From Pseudomonadota bacterium (lineage in GTDB: Bacteria; Pseudomonadota; Alphaproteobacteria; Rickettsiales; UBA3002), in the NCBI GenBank assembly GCA_963205305.1, contig CAUJIC010000080.1, positions 1 to 40,282 of the forward strand: 40,282 nt of DNA, in the 5' to 3' direction. This document shows, piece after piece, positions 1-8,775 of this stretch (positions within the stretch are counted from its first letter, which is position 1; every line of letters starts with the position of its first letter). The position numbers and the translations under genes are program-made. The notes beneath the pieces were generated by a model. It did no database searches and was not told where the DNA came from. It saw nothing but the letters and a program-made list of their open reading frames with translations.

Positions 1-1
1 C

Positions 2-331
2 GCCGCGCGGGTTGGTTTCGATTGGCCAGATGTGAGCGGTGTGATTGCGAAAATTAAAGAGGAACTTGCAGAGGTGGAAGCCGCGATTGCCAGTGGTGAT
101 AAGGCGCATACCGAGGAAGAACTGGGCGATGTGTTGTTCGCCGTCACCAACCTCGCCCGCTTTGTGGGGGCGGATGCGGAGACGGCACTGCGTGGCACGA
201 ACGCGAAATTTGTGCGGCGGTTCGAATTTATCGAAGATGCGCTGAAGGCGGATGGTAAACACATCAAGGATGCAAGCTTGGATGAAATGGAAACGCTTTG
301 GAACGCGGCAAAAGAAAAGGAGCGCGCATGA
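2..331 (+). CDS. mazG: MazG nucleoside triphosphate pyrophosphohydrolase, C-terminal part (5' truncated by window edge)
   Basis: MazG hydrolyses (d)NTPs to NMP and pyrophosphate and clears non-canonical nucleotides in the cytoplasm. The reading frame is open from base 2, and the residues before the first possible start codon (ARRVGFDWPDV) already match the family, so the GTG at 32 is internal and the gene is cut by the window edge. The metal-binding helix motif EEELGDVLF is present, followed by a typical MazG C-terminal helix (FVRRFEFIE). The stop overlaps the next start as ATGA, so mazG and the dehydrogenase gene are probably translationally coupled. The family call is firm; the N-terminal half is not visible. 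Confidence 0.9.
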   Translation, partial: AARVGFDWPDVSGVIAKIKEELAEVEAAIASGDKAHTEEELGDVLFAVTNLARFVGADAETALRGTNAKFVRRFEFIEDALKADGKHIKDASLDEMETLWNAAKEKERA

Positions 332-1080
332 AGACCATCCTGATCACCGGAGCAAGTGCAGGCATTGGCAAGGCGACAGCGGAGTTGCTGGCGCAGGAAA
401 AAGGCACGCGGCTTATCCTCACCGCGCGGCGGGAAGAAAAGCTCAAGGAGTTGGCCGCAACATTGCCGTGTGAAACGCACCTGCTGACGTTTGATATTCG
501 CGATAAGGCAGCGACGCTAGCCGCGATTCGTGGGCTGCCTGATGATTGGAAAGACATCGATGTGCTGGTGAACAATGCTGGTCTCGCGCTTGGCCTAGAA
601 TCATTCGACACCGCCAACCCTGAGGATTGGCAGGTGATGATTGAGACGAACATCCTCGGCCTGCTAACCCTCACCCGCGAAATCCTCCCTGCCATGAAGG
701 CGCGCGGGGTGGGACATATCGTCAACCTCTCCTCCATCGCGGGCACGTATCATTACGCGGGCGCGCATGTCTATGGCGCGAGCAAGGCGTTCGTCACCTA
801 TCTCTCCCTCGCCATGCGTTCGGATTTGCTGGGGACAGCCATTCGCGTGACGAACATTGAACCAGGCATGGTGGATACAGAATTTTCGATAGTGCGCTTT
901 AAGGGTGACGAGTCGCGCGCTGATGCGGTCTATGCCAACTCAGAGCCACTCCACGCTGAAGATATTGCGGAAACGATTCGCTGGGCGATTGCTCAGCCTG
1001 CGCATGTGAACATCAATCGCATTGAGCTGATGGCCACATGCCAAGCCCCCAGTGGGCCAAAAGTGTGGCGGCAAGAGTAG
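328..1080 (+). CDS. ydfG: Short-chain dehydrogenase, YdfG family (NADP-dependent 3-hydroxy acid dehydrogenase)
   Basis: Classical SDR of 250 residues. The Rossmann motif TGASAGIG is at residues 7-14, the structural NNAG at 82-85, the catalytic Ser in NLSSIAG near 135-136, and YGASK with Tyr149 and Lys153. It closely resembles E. coli YdfG in IDVLVNNAGLALG, in the RFKGD segment and in the AHVNIN segment near the C-terminus. YdfG oxidises L-allo-threonine, serine and 3-hydroxy acids and also reduces malonic semialdehyde. The ATG at 328 is chosen over the in-frame TTG at 298 because the Rossmann fold begins right after it and it overlaps the mazG stop. The exact substrate in this organism is inferred. 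Confidence 0.88.
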   Translation: MKTILITGASAGIGKATAELLAQEKGTRLILTARREEKLKELAATLPCETHLLTFDIRDKAATLAAIRGLPDDWKDIDVLVNNAGLALGLESFDTANPEDWQVMIETNILGLLTLTREILPAMKARGVGHIVNLSSIAGTYHYAGAHVYGASKAFVTYLSLAMRSDLLGTAIRVTNIEPGMVDTEFSIVRFKGDESRADAVYANSEPLHAEDIAETIRWAIAQPAHVNINRIELMATCQAPSGPKVWRQE

Positions 1081-1087
1081 TATCCAA

Positions 1088-1855
1088 CTATCTTGAACGC
1101 ACTTCATCCTTAGCAGTCGGATTTCGTAGCATCGCTATATGAGCCTCTTTGTCACGCGCAATGGTTTCCAAAAAGTTTCGCCCAGCATCAGTCTTGATTT
1201 TGCTCTTAGTATATGGGTAAAATTCTGGCCACAGATTTGTCTTTTCTGGATACTTAGCCTCATAGAAAATACACCCAACGACTGCATGAATTTTATCTAA
1301 ATCGTGCAACAATTGCGACGCCGCCGATTTTTGCTCGTGGAATTCTTGATACAGCGTCATCAATTCAGGCTTATCTTCAAAAATAACGCGTGCGGCCAAT
1401 AATTCTAACCTCTGCTTATCTGCACTACTAATTTTTCCACTTGTATGGTCATGGTGAGTAAAATCACTGGCTATTGCTTCGGGAATATCATGCACCTTGG
1501 CCATCCCTTGCATTCGTCTACCCATGCGAATGGTAGTTTCACGATCTTCTCCATTGAGATGCGGCAAAAAGCGGCTGAGATAGTTATCGACCAAACTGGA
1601 TAGCCCATGCAAATGGTCATACACAGATTCAGGATCTTTAATTCCCTTCAACACCCACCCCGTGCGCGCAATATCCATTACCTCGACTTTTGCCATTGGA
1701 AAACGCAAGCTCGCGGGAAAGCCAAGATATTTATCGAAATTTTCGATGATTTTTGGGTGCTTACTTGCAATGCGCGCCAAAAACTGGCGATCATCCGTAT
1801 CGAATAAGGCAAACTTTTCATCGGCTGTAGGGTTTATAGTCACAGCGCCTCTCAA
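1088..1855 (-). CDS. HD-domain phosphohydrolase, HDDC2/YfbR-like
   Basis: A 255-residue protein resembling the HD_3 (HDDC2/YfbR) metal-dependent hydrolases, many of which act as 5'-deoxynucleotidases. Visible signals are RTGWVLKGIKDPESVYDHLHG near residues 65-85 (family pattern RTGWV..G...PES..DH), a VHD that would be the HD pair, and a later DLDK. The sequence diverges from characterised enzymes, so the substrate is unknown. The region is visibly AT-richer than its neighbours, with many AT-ending codons, which suggests later acquisition. The TTG start at 1855 is preceded by GAAGGG at a good distance. A GTG at 1843 behind GAGAGG is an alternative. The gene ends 8 bp from the convergent dehydrogenase gene and looks monocistronic. 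Confidence 0.65.
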   Translation of the reverse strand: MRGAVTINPTADEKFALFDTDDRQFLARIASKHPKIIENFDKYLGFPASLRFPMAKVEVMDIARTGWVLKGIKDPESVYDHLHGLSSLVDNYLSRFLPHLNGEDRETTIRMGRRMQGMAKVHDIPEAIASDFTHHDHTSGKISSADKQRLELLAARVIFEDKPELMTLYQEFHEQKSAASQLLHDLDKIHAVVGCIFYEAKYPEKTNLWPEFYPYTKSKIKTDAGRNFLETIARDKEAHIAMLRNPTAKDEVRSR

Positions 1856-1977
1856 GCATTAACCCTTCTATTATAAGATTTCTTTGGCTCGAAAGTATGA
1901 CAATTGTGTGAAATTATAACCTTCCGACCAATTGATCGGGCTAGCGCTGCGTTCCTGATAGACCGCGAGAACTAGCG

Positions 1978-3171
1978 CTACTCGCTGGGGCCAACAATCA
2001 AGCCCGCAGGCTTATCGGTAACGGGAGCTGGCGCGGCGCTTGGCGCGGGCGCTGCATCAGGCGTCACGGGCTGGCTGATGGCTGGCTCAACCTCGACAGG
2101 CGATGATTCAGTAGCAGCCGCGCGTGATTTGCTGCCACGTTTCCATTTCTTAGGTTTTGCGGGCGCTGGCTCGGGCGCCACTAATGCATCCGTTTTAGGC
2201 AGTGCGGCGCGGGCAGCGGGTTTTGGCTCCGCTTTTGGCGTGGCATCCGTGCTATCGCTACGCCCTGCATTATTCAGCGCATCGAGATTTTCCCACGCGC
2301 GCTCGTAATAGGTTGGGCTTTGAGTGAGCGCCATGTTGAGGTAACTTTTCGCCAGCGCATCATCCTTCGCGAGGTGGGCATAAAGGCCGAGGTTATTTTC
2401 AAGCGCGGGCCCTTCGAGGTGTTTGCCCGCCACATCGCGCGCGGTATCAAAATCGCCCGAAACGCCGTAGATGAGCGCGAGATTCAACTCCACCTGCTTA
2501 CGCTGCAGCGGCGATTTGCTAGCGCGCGAGGCATGCTGCAACGCCTCGATGGCGCGCGGAAAATTACGATCGACCGCAAAGGCAAGCCCTGCATTGTTCA
2601 GCACAGCTGGGTTATCAGGGCTTTGGTTATTGGCTTCGGTAAAATAAGCGGTCGCCTCGGGCGTCATGTTTTTGGTGACGAACAAAATACCCAGCGCATT
2701 CAGCGTGCGCCAGCGTTTGGGTTCTTTCTCGATCACCTCGGAGAATAACTGTCCCGCATCGGAAATTTTTCCACTGGCCATGAGGGTGAGGCCAAGCCCC
2801 TCGCTCACATCCATATTCGCGGGCTGTTTGCTATGTAAATCCTGATACATACGCAGTGCGGCTTCGGTATCGCCCAAGCGGCGCGCGGCTTCCGCCATGC
2901 CCAGTTTATAGCGTAGCTGCTGTTCAGGTGTACCCTTTTCACTGCCAATAAGTTGCTGGTAAAACTGCGCCGCGCGGCCAAAATCGCCGTTTTGCATAGC
3001 TTCCTTGGCCATATCTTCCTGCGTATCGTTAATGCCCTTGATGGTGGGCTGACCGGCCGCCGCGAAGGTGGTATCAGGGTTAAATAGCTGGTTGCCCATA
3101 TAGCCCATTTGGCTGCAAGCGCTGAGGGACAGGGCGGTTGAGAGCAATAAGGCGGGTGCGAGCTTTTTCAT
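1978..3171 (-). CDS. TPR-repeat lipoprotein (TadD-like)
   Basis: Predicted outer-envelope lipoprotein. A short positive N-terminus (MKKLAP) and hydrophobic stretch end in the lipobox LSAC, so Cys is lipidated and the rest is periplasmic. Residues from about 50 to 300 are TPR helices (GDFGRAAQFYQQLI, GDTEAALRMYQDL, NPAVLNNAGLAFAVDRNFPRAIEAL), which usually hold protein partners together. The last ~90 residues are Ala/Pro-rich with a basic patch (KPKKWKRGSK), likely disordered. The layout resembles TadD of tight-adherence pili, but no other tad gene is nearby, so that role is only a possibility. ATG 3171 gives the cleanest signal peptide; an in-frame ATG at 3183 is possible. Confidence 0.7.
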   Translation of the reverse strand: MKKLAPALLLSTALSLSACSQMGYMGNQLFNPDTTFAAAGQPTIKGINDTQEDMAKEAMQNGDFGRAAQFYQQLIGSEKGTPEQQLRYKLGMAEAARRLGDTEAALRMYQDLHSKQPANMDVSEGLGLTLMASGKISDAGQLFSEVIEKEPKRWRTLNALGILFVTKNMTPEATAYFTEANNQSPDNPAVLNNAGLAFAVDRNFPRAIEALQHASRASKSPLQRKQVELNLALIYGVSGDFDTARDVAGKHLEGPALENNLGLYAHLAKDDALAKSYLNMALTQSPTYYERAWENLDALNNAGRSDSTDATPKAEPKPAARAALPKTDALVAPEPAPAKPKKWKRGSKSRAAATESSPVEVEPAISQPVTPDAAPAPSAAPAPVTDKPAGLIVGPSE

Positions 3172-3267
3172 GCGACCATGCATAGCACGCACCACGGGGG
3201 GAATAAATAGGTAAAATTTGCACGCCGCCACTTGCAATTCTGCCCATATGCGCTATTGCTGGCCGCG

Positions 3268-4218
3268 ATGTCGCAAACGATGAAGAGCCAGTCCCTCGCT
3301 TGGCCACGCCATTTGATCCAGATCGAAGGCATGGCAGCAGCCGATATTCAAAAAATTCTCGATACCGCCGAAACCTATGTGGCGCGCAACCGCGCGGTGG
3401 ATAAGAAACACAAAATCCTCGGCGGGCGTACGCTGATTAATCTGTTCTTCGAGAACTCCACCCGCACCCGCACCAGTTTCGAGCTGGCGGGCAAGCGACT
3501 GAGCATGGATGTCATCAACATCAGCGCCAGCACCTCCTCCACCAGCAAGGGCGAAACCTTGCTCGACACCGCAATGACCTTGAACGCCATGCAGTGCGAC
3601 GCGATTGTGGTGCGCCATGCATCAGCCGGTGCCGTGCAACTGATTGCCGAGAAAGTGGATGCGCATGTGATTAATGCGGGTGACGGCGCACACGAACACC
3701 CGACGCAAGCATTGCTGGATGCGCTGACCATTCGGCGCGATAAGGGCAAAATCGCTGGCCTCAAGGTCGCCATCTGTGGCGATATTGCGAACAGCCGCGT
3801 GGCGCGTTCCAATATCTACTTGCTCAAAACCATGGGCGCGGAAGTGACGCTGATTGCACCCCCCACCCTGATGCCCACCGGCGTGGCAGGGTTTGGTGTG
3901 AACCACACCACCAACATGGCGCAAGGGTTGAAGGATGCGGATGTGGTGATGATGCTACGCATCCAGAACGAGCGCATGGCAGGGCGCGGCATTGCCAGCG
4001 TGCGCGATTATTTCATGAATTACGGCCTGAGTTACGAGAAGCTAAGCCACGCCAAACCCGATGCGCTGGTGATGCACCCCGGCCCCATGAACCGCGGGGT
4101 GGAGATTGACACCGACGTGGCGGATGACATTGGCCGCAGCGCCATCCTCGACCAAGTGGAGATGGGCGTGGCCGTGCGCCAAGCGGTGCTGGAACTTTTA
4201 CTCGCGAGCAAATCATGA
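3268..4218 (+). CDS. pyrB: Aspartate carbamoyltransferase catalytic subunit
   Basis: Catalyses carbamoyl phosphate + aspartate to N-carbamoyl-aspartate, the committed step of pyrimidine synthesis. The carbamoyl-phosphate loop [13 protein letters not shown], the HPTQALLD motif and the C-terminal HPGPMNRG are all intact. About 316 residues, the usual length. ATG 3268 is preferred; ATG 3280 is also possible, and neither has a clear Shine-Dalgarno. No pyrI regulatory subunit is seen nearby. The stop overlaps the pyrC start as ATGA, the first of two such overlaps in the pyrBCF operon. In several bacteria PyrB binds a neighbouring PyrC, and the coupled translation would fit that. Confidence 0.96.
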   Translation: MSQTMKSQSLAWPRHLIQIEGMAAADIQKILDTAETYVARNRAVDKKHKILGGRTLINLFFENSTRTRTSFELAGKRLSMDVINISASTSSTSKGETLLDTAMTLNAMQCDAIVVRHASAGAVQLIAEKVDAHVINAGDGAHEHPTQALLDALTIRRDKGKIAGLKVAICGDIANSRVARSNIYLLKTMGAEVTLIAPPTLMPTGVAGFGVNHTTNMAQGLKDADVVMMLRIQNERMAGRGIASVRDYFMNYGLSYEKLSHAKPDALVMHPGPMNRGVEIDTDVADDIGRSAILDQVEMGVAVRQAVLELLLASKS

Positions 4219-5540
4219 CCACATTTCAAAAACCCACCCGCAAAAATGACGGCCAACGCGTTGCCTATGTGAACGCGCGGCTAATTGACCCCGAGAGCGG
4301 CCTCGATGCCAAAGGCGCACTGCTGACGGAGGGCAATGCAATCGTCGATTTCGGTGAGCGGTTGTTTAATGATGGCAAAACGCCCGAAGGCGCCGAGGTG
4401 GTAGATTGCGGCGGCCATGCGCTAGCCCCGGGATTGCTCGATATTCAGGTGCATTTCCGCGAGCCGGGGCAGGAATATAAGGAAACGATTGAAACGGGTA
4501 GCAAAGCAGCAGCCGCTGGCGGTGTGACCACTGTCGCCACCATGCCCAACACCAAACCCGTGGTGGATGATATTACCGTCCTCGCCTTTTTGCAAAAGCG
4601 CGCGGCGGAAACCAGTTATGTGAATATCCGCCCCTATGCCGCCATCACCAAAGGCCAAAAGGGTGAAGCCCTGACGGAAATGGCGATGCTGGTGGAAGCG
4701 GGCGCATGTGGGTTTACGGATGATGGCTTACCCGTGATGAACGCGCAGATTATGCGCCAAGCACTCACGCTGGGCAAAGCGCTCGGCGTGCCGATTGCAC
4801 AGCATGCGGAGGACCATAACCTCAGCTGCGGCGGCTGCATGAACGAGGGCTGGGTGGCCACCAAGCTTGGCCTCAAAGGCATTCCGAATGTAAGCGAAGC
4901 GGTCATTGTCGCGCGGGATATCCTCCTCGCAGAGCTGACGGGCGCGCATTACCATGTGCTGCATATCAGCACCAAAGAAGCGGTGGAGCTGGTGCGCTGG
5001 GGCAAAGCCAAGGGCGTGAACGTGACGGCCGAGGTGGCGCCGCACCACTTCACGCTGACGGATGAAGCGGTGATGGAATACCGCACCTTCAGCAAAATGA
5101 ACCCGCCACTACGCGCGGAAAAAGACCGACTGGCGCTAATTGAAGGCCTGCGCGATGGCACGATTGACGCGATTGCGACCGACCACGCGCCACACGACAG
5201 CGAAACCAAACGCGTGCCGATGGATGCGGCAAGCTTTGGCATTGTGGGGCTGGAGACCATGCTCTCGCTTTCGCTCTCCCTCGTCCACCAAGGCCTTGTG
5301 CCGCTGAGGGATGTGCTGGCGAGCATGACCTATAAAGCCGCCGATGTGATTCATGCCAACGCTGGCCGCCTGAAAATTGGTGCGCCTGCGGATTTGGTGC
5401 TGATTGATTTGAACCATGATTGGACCGTGACCAACGACACGCTGCACAGCAAATCAAAAAACTCGCCGTTCGATGGCCTTGCCACCAAAGGCCGCGCCGT
5501 GCGCACGGTGGTGGGTGGCGAAGCGGTGTTCAAACTATGA
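4215..5540 (+). CDS. pyrC: Dihydroorotase, type I, with Gln in place of the first metal-ligand His
   Basis: Cyclises N-carbamoyl-aspartate to dihydroorotate. A 441-residue amidohydrolase with most active-site motifs: MPNTKP, the bridging Asp in GFTDDGLP, His in AQHAEDHNL, His in VLHIS, and the catalytic Asp in IATDHAPHD. The N-terminal metal motif, normally HxH, reads Gln78-Val-His80 in IQVHFREPG. The rest of that loop (REPG) is kept, so this looks like a subfamily variant rather than a dead enzyme. It is unlike the degenerate PyrC homologues that lose the whole motif. Start and stop overlap pyrB and pyrF by ATGA. Catalysis in the native setting may depend on PyrB contact; that part is inference. 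Confidence 0.93.
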   Translation: MTTFQKPTRKNDGQRVAYVNARLIDPESGLDAKGALLTEGNAIVDFGERLFNDGKTPEGAEVVDCGGHALAPGLLDIQVHFREPGQEYKETIETGSKAAAAGGVTTVATMPNTKPVVDDITVLAFLQKRAAETSYVNIRPYAAITKGQKGEALTEMAMLVEAGACGFTDDGLPVMNAQIMRQALTLGKALGVPIAQHAEDHNLSCGGCMNEGWVATKLGLKGIPNVSEAVIVARDILLAELTGAHYHVLHISTKEAVELVRWGKAKGVNVTAEVAPHHFTLTDEAVMEYRTFSKMNPPLRAEKDRLALIEGLRDGTIDAIATDHAPHDSETKRVPMDAASFGIVGLETMLSLSLSLVHQGLVPLRDVLASMTYKAADVIHANAGRLKIGAPADLVLIDLNHDWTVTNDTLHSKSKNSPFDGLATKGRAVRTVVGGEAVFKL

Positions 5541-6247
5541 CCAACACCAACCCCATCATCTGCGCGCTTGATACGCAAGAGGTGGATGTGGCTACCCAAA
5601 TCTCGCGCGAGGTGATGGGGCATGTGGGCGCGGTGAAATTGGGGCTGGAGTTCTTCACGGCCAATGGCGCGGCGGGCGTGAAACAAATTACGCAACTGGG
5701 TGTACCGCTGTTTTTGGACCTGAAATTTCACGACATCCCCAACACGGTGGCCAAGGCCATTGCCGCGACGGCGGGTATGAATATGTTCATGATGACGGTG
5801 CATACAAGTGGCGGGCAACACATGCTGCGCGCGGCGATGGATGCGAGCGACCGCGTGGCGCAGGTGACAGGCAAAGAGCGCCCGCTGGTGATTGGCGTGA
5901 CGCTGCTGACGAGCCTCGACCAAGATGATATATCGCTGATTGGTTTTAACGCCACGGTGCAGGAGCAAGTGCTGCGATTGGCCGACCTTGCCCAAAGCGC
6001 GGGGCTGGATGGTGTGGTGTGCAGCCCATTCGAGATTGCGCCGATTCGCAAAGCCTGCGGAACTGACCTTGCGCTTGTGGTGCCTGGCATCCGCCCTGAA
6101 GGTGCGGATGCAGGTGACCAAAAACGTATTATGACGCCCAAAGAAGCTCTCGCCCGTGGTGCGGATTATTTGGTGATTGGAAGGCCGATTACGGATGCGA
6201 GCGATAGGGCAGCGGCAGCGAAGAAGATTGTGGAGTCGCTGCAATAG
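5537..6247 (+). CDS. pyrF: Orotidine 5'-phosphate decarboxylase
   Basis: Last step of UMP synthesis, OMP to UMP + CO2. A 236-residue TIM-barrel protein with the catalytic signature FLDLKFHDIPNTV (Lys and Asp of the K-D tetrad), the phosphate-binding VVPGIRPEG and the C-terminal DYLVIGRPIT loop. The start is the ATG at 5537 overlapping the pyrC stop; the reading frame stays open upstream, but that part is pyrC read in another frame. Last gene of pyrBCF. The inverted repeat at 6391-6434 is its likely terminator, about 145 nt downstream. Confidence 0.96.
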   Translation: MTNTNPIICALDTQEVDVATQISREVMGHVGAVKLGLEFFTANGAAGVKQITQLGVPLFLDLKFHDIPNTVAKAIAATAGMNMFMMTVHTSGGQHMLRAAMDASDRVAQVTGKERPLVIGVTLLTSLDQDDISLIGFNATVQEQVLRLADLAQSAGLDGVVCSPFEIAPIRKACGTDLALVVPGIRPEGADAGDQKRIMTPKEALARGADYLVIGRPITDASDRAAAAKKIVESLQ

Positions 6248-6390
6248 GGCGGGACAGATGTCGGCCTACTGGCCTCCACCTCTTCGGGCGGGACTTTCTC
6301 AGGCTAAGGCCTTCGTGTTATTTCCTAAATTCGCTACGCTCATTAAGTAAATAATCGAACTCAGGTTCGTGCCAGAATCACCCATTTCAA
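6248..6390. other. Intergenic stretch with repeated GGGCGGGAC word
   Basis: Non-coding space between pyrF and its terminator. It holds two copies of the 9-mer GGGCGGGAC (6247-6255 and 6286-6294); a third lies in the T-arm region of tRNA-Lys (6441-6449). It also has a short hairpin CGAAC-TCAG-GTTCG at about 6356-6369. No open frame or recognised RNA was seen. Confidence 0.4.
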
Positions 6391-6434
6391 CCAATAAAAA
6401 AACCCGCCAGAAAACTGGCGGGTTCTTTTATTGG
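6391..6434. terminator. Bidirectional Rho-independent terminator between pyrF and tRNA-Lys
   Basis: A near-perfect 20-bp inverted repeat with an AAAA loop. The GC core is CCCGCCAG/CTGGCGGG, flanked by A-rich and T-rich arms. On the plus strand the stem is followed by TTCTTTTATT and would end pyrBCF. On the minus strand it is followed by a run of seven T and would end tgt/tRNA-Lys transcripts. The outermost bases of the right arm (TGG) are the complement of the CCA end of the tRNA, so tRNA and terminator overlap by three bases. Confidence 0.9.
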
Positions 6435-6507
6435 TGAGCCGGGCGGGACTCGAACCCGCGACCATTCGATTAAAAGTCGAATGCTCTACCAACTGAGCTA
6501 CCGGCTC
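6432..6507 (-). tRNA. tRNA-Lys (anticodon TTT), CCA encoded
   Basis: 76-nt cloverleaf on the minus strand. The acceptor GAGCCGG pairs with CCGGCTC, with discriminator A and an encoded CCA end. The D-arm begins TAGCTCAGTTGG, the anticodon loop is CTTTTAA with anticodon TTT, and the T-loop is GGTTCGAGTCC. It lies 87 nt downstream of tgt on the same strand and directly ahead of a strong terminator, so it may be transcribed from its own promoter or by read-through. Confidence 0.98.
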
Positions 6508-6594
6508 ATACATGCTCTAGGCGAAAAACGAAGGGCGAACTTACGGATTATCAGTCGATTGTCAAGCGCTTGCCGCAGAATATCTACATGTTGG

Positions 6595-7716
6595 CTAGAG
6601 AGCCGCCAAATCCCCACGTTTCCAGCCCTCGCGCAGGGCTTGGGCATGGCTTGAAAGCTGGTTTTTTTCAATCGCGGCGCGAATTCCTACCATCAATTCC
6701 TGATAATAATGCAAATTATGTTGGGTCAGCAGCATGGGCCCTAGCATTTCATCGGCCTTGAAGAGATGGTGCAAATAGGCGCGGGAATAGCGATTAATGG
6801 GTGAATTCGTGGCCTCATCCAGCGGGCGCGGGTCATCGGCGTGCCTTGCATTCCGCAGGTTGATTTCGCCCATGGAAGTATAGGCGCGGGCGTTGCGGCC
6901 GCTGCGCGTGGGGATGACACAATCGAACATATCCACGCCCCGCTCCACCGCGCCTAAAATGTCGTCGGGCTTGCCCACACCCATCAGGTAGCGCGGTTTA
7001 TCGGCGGGCATCGCGGGGGTGGTGTAATCCAGCACCTCGAACATCATTTTCTGCCCCTCGCCCACGGCTAAACCGCCAATCGCATAACCATCGAAGCCGA
7101 TGCTGGTGAGTGCCTCGATGGAACGGTGGCGGAGTTTTTCATACACCGAGCCCTGCACAATGCCAAACAGACCATAACCCTCGCGCTTTTGGAACGCGTC
7201 CGTGCTGCGCTGTGCCCAACGCATGGAAAGTTCCATGCTGGTGCGCGCCACGTCCTCCGTCGCGGGGAACGGCGTACATTCATCGAGCGCCATGGTGATG
7301 GTACTACCCAGCAGATGCTGAATTTCCATCGAGCGTTCGGGAGAAAGCACGTGCTTGCTGCCATCGATATGCGATTGGAAGGTGACGGCATGTTCGTCCA
7401 TCTTGCGTAACTGGCTGAGCGACATGACCTGAAACCCGCCTGAATCGGTGAGGATTGGCTTATCCCAATTCATGAACTTGTGGAGGCCACCGAGGCGCGC
7501 AATGCGCTCCGCAGTTGGCCGCAGCATGAGGTGGTAGGTATTACCAAGCAGAATATCTGCGCCCGTTTCAGCCACGGCTTCGGGGTGCATGGCCTTTACC
7601 GTGGCGGCCGTGCCAACCGGCATGAAGGCAGGCGTGCGGATGTCGCCATGCTTGGTGGAAAGCGTGCCTGTGCGGGCTTGCCCCTCGCGGGCATGGATGG
7701 TGAAGGTGAGTGTCAT
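6595..7716 (-). CDS. tgt: Queuine/preQ1 tRNA-guanine transglycosylase lacking the zinc cysteines
   Basis: Exchanges G34 of GUN-anticodon tRNAs for the queuosine precursor preQ1. A 373-residue TIM barrel with the base-recognition Asp in [17 protein letters not shown], and the nucleophile Asp in [14 protein letters not shown]. The family zinc motif CxCxxC is here Thr303-x-Ser305-x-x-Asn308 (TNSPIN), just before the conserved SRAYLHHL; only the His (about residue 333, TQHN) is left. The fold core is otherwise complete. Starts at ATG 7716, overlapping the queA stop as ATGA, so the two are coupled. The enzyme is probably active with a metal-free or differently stabilised subdomain (inference). Confidence 0.95.
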   Translation of the reverse strand: MTLTFTIHAREGQARTGTLSTKHGDIRTPAFMPVGTAATVKAMHPEAVAETGADILLGNTYHLMLRPTAERIARLGGLHKFMNWDKPILTDSGGFQVMSLSQLRKMDEHAVTFQSHIDGSKHVLSPERSMEIQHLLGSTITMALDECTPFPATEDVARTSMELSMRWAQRSTDAFQKREGYGLFGIVQGSVYEKLRHRSIEALTSIGFDGYAIGGLAVGEGQKMMFEVLDYTTPAMPADKPRYLMGVGKPDDILGAVERGVDMFDCVIPTRSGRNARAYTSMGEINLRNARHADDPRPLDEATNSPINRYSRAYLHHLFKADEMLGPMLLTQHNLHYYQELMVGIRAAIEKNQLSSHAQALREGWKRGDLAAL

Positions 7717-8744
7717 GAGGCGCGTTCTAGCAGCGAAGTATCACCATAGGAATAAAATCTGTAATCACTCGCAATGGCGTGGGCATAGGCCGCGTGCATG
7801 CGCTCCAGCCCTGCAAAGGCGGAAACCAACATAAACAGGGTGGATTTGGGCAAATGGAAGTTGGTCATCAGCCTATCCACCAGCTTGAAGCGATAGCCTG
7901 GGGTGATGAAAATGCCCGTATCGCCCATGAAAGGCGCGAGGTGGCCCATATCATCCGCTACGGATTCCAAAATACGTAAGCTGGTTGTGCCCACTGCCAC
8001 CACCTTGCCACCTGCAGCGCGCGCGGCGTTGATGGTGTCGCATGCAGCCTGCCCTATCTCGATCTGCTCGCGGTGCATGATATGCTCATTCGTATCCTCC
8101 ACCTTCACGGGCTGAAAGGTGCCAGCGCCTACATGCAGCGTGACAAACGCGGTGTGGATGCTTTTTGCTGCTAGCGCGGCCATGAGTTCAGGCGTGAAAT
8201 GCAGCCCCGCCGTGGGCGCGGCGACGGAACCATCATGCGCCGCGTAAATGGTCTGGTAATCGGCCTTATCCTGAGTGTTATCCTCACGCGTGATATAGGG
8301 TGGAAGCGGCATGTGGCCATGGGCACGAAGTTTATCGAACAGCGTAGCGGCATCATGCGGGAAGCCAAGCTGCACCTGCCCATCCTCGGTGCGACCCAGC
8401 ACATAGGCCTCGAAATCAGCGGCGAAATTGAGTTTCATGCCCTGCTTCAGTTTTTTTGCGGGGCGCGCGAACGCGAGCCATTGGGTGCCCTCGCCGCGAA
8501 TGGGCTGGTGCAGAAGCACCTCCACTTGGCTGCCGTTTACCTCGGCAAACAGCCGCGCGGGGATGACGCGTGAATTATTGAACACCACCACATCGCCTGC
8601 ATTCAGCAGGCTTGGCAAATCGCGCACGGTTTTATCGCTGAGCGTATCCGTCACATGTAGCAGCTTCGCCGAATCACGCGGGTGCGCGGGCGCATGGGCA
8701 ATGCACCAATCAGGCAATTCAAAATCGAACAGATCAACGCGCAT
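7713..8744 (-). CDS. queA: S-adenosylmethionine:tRNA ribosyltransferase-isomerase
   Basis: Adds the cyclopentene-epoxide ring to preQ1-tRNA using the ribosyl group of AdoMet, giving epoxyqueuosine. A 343-residue protein with family landmarks FDFELP at the N-terminus, [32 protein letters not shown] and [17 protein letters not shown]. Normal length. The stop overlaps the tgt start by four bases. It lies 31 bp downstream of the cytoplasmic cyclophilin gene on the same strand, so the run from the exported cyclophilin through queA to tgt may be one operon. Confidence 0.96.
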   Translation of the reverse strand: MRVDLFDFELPDWCIAHAPAHPRDSAKLLHVTDTLSDKTVRDLPSLLNAGDVVVFNNSRVIPARLFAEVNGSQVEVLLHQPIRGEGTQWLAFARPAKKLKQGMKLNFAADFEAYVLGRTEDGQVQLGFPHDAATLFDKLRAHGHMPLPPYITREDNTQDKADYQTIYAAHDGSVAAPTAGLHFTPELMAALAAKSIHTAFVTLHVGAGTFQPVKVEDTNEHIMHREQIEIGQAACDTINAARAAGGKVVAVGTTSLRILESVADDMGHLAPFMGDTGIFITPGYRFKLVDRLMTNFHLPKSTLFMLVSAFAGLERMHAAYAHAIASDYRFYSYGDTSLLERAS

Positions 8745-8775
8745 GGCATGTTATCCTGTCACACGCGTGGGCGCG

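Noticed and set aside
1924-1980. Inverted repeats between the HD and TPR genes (CCGACCAATTGATCGG; TAGCGCT...AGCGCTA)
   Set aside because: Possible terminator of the TPR gene, but no T-run follows on the minus strand and the stems are imperfect or widely spaced.
5351-6244. 297-codon minus-strand frame across pyrC/pyrF
   Set aside because: His/Arg-rich shadow; both plus-strand genes are certain.
6356-6394. GGTTCG-containing stretch resembling a tRNA T-loop
   Set aside because: No matching acceptor, D- or anticodon arm; not a tRNA fragment I can support.
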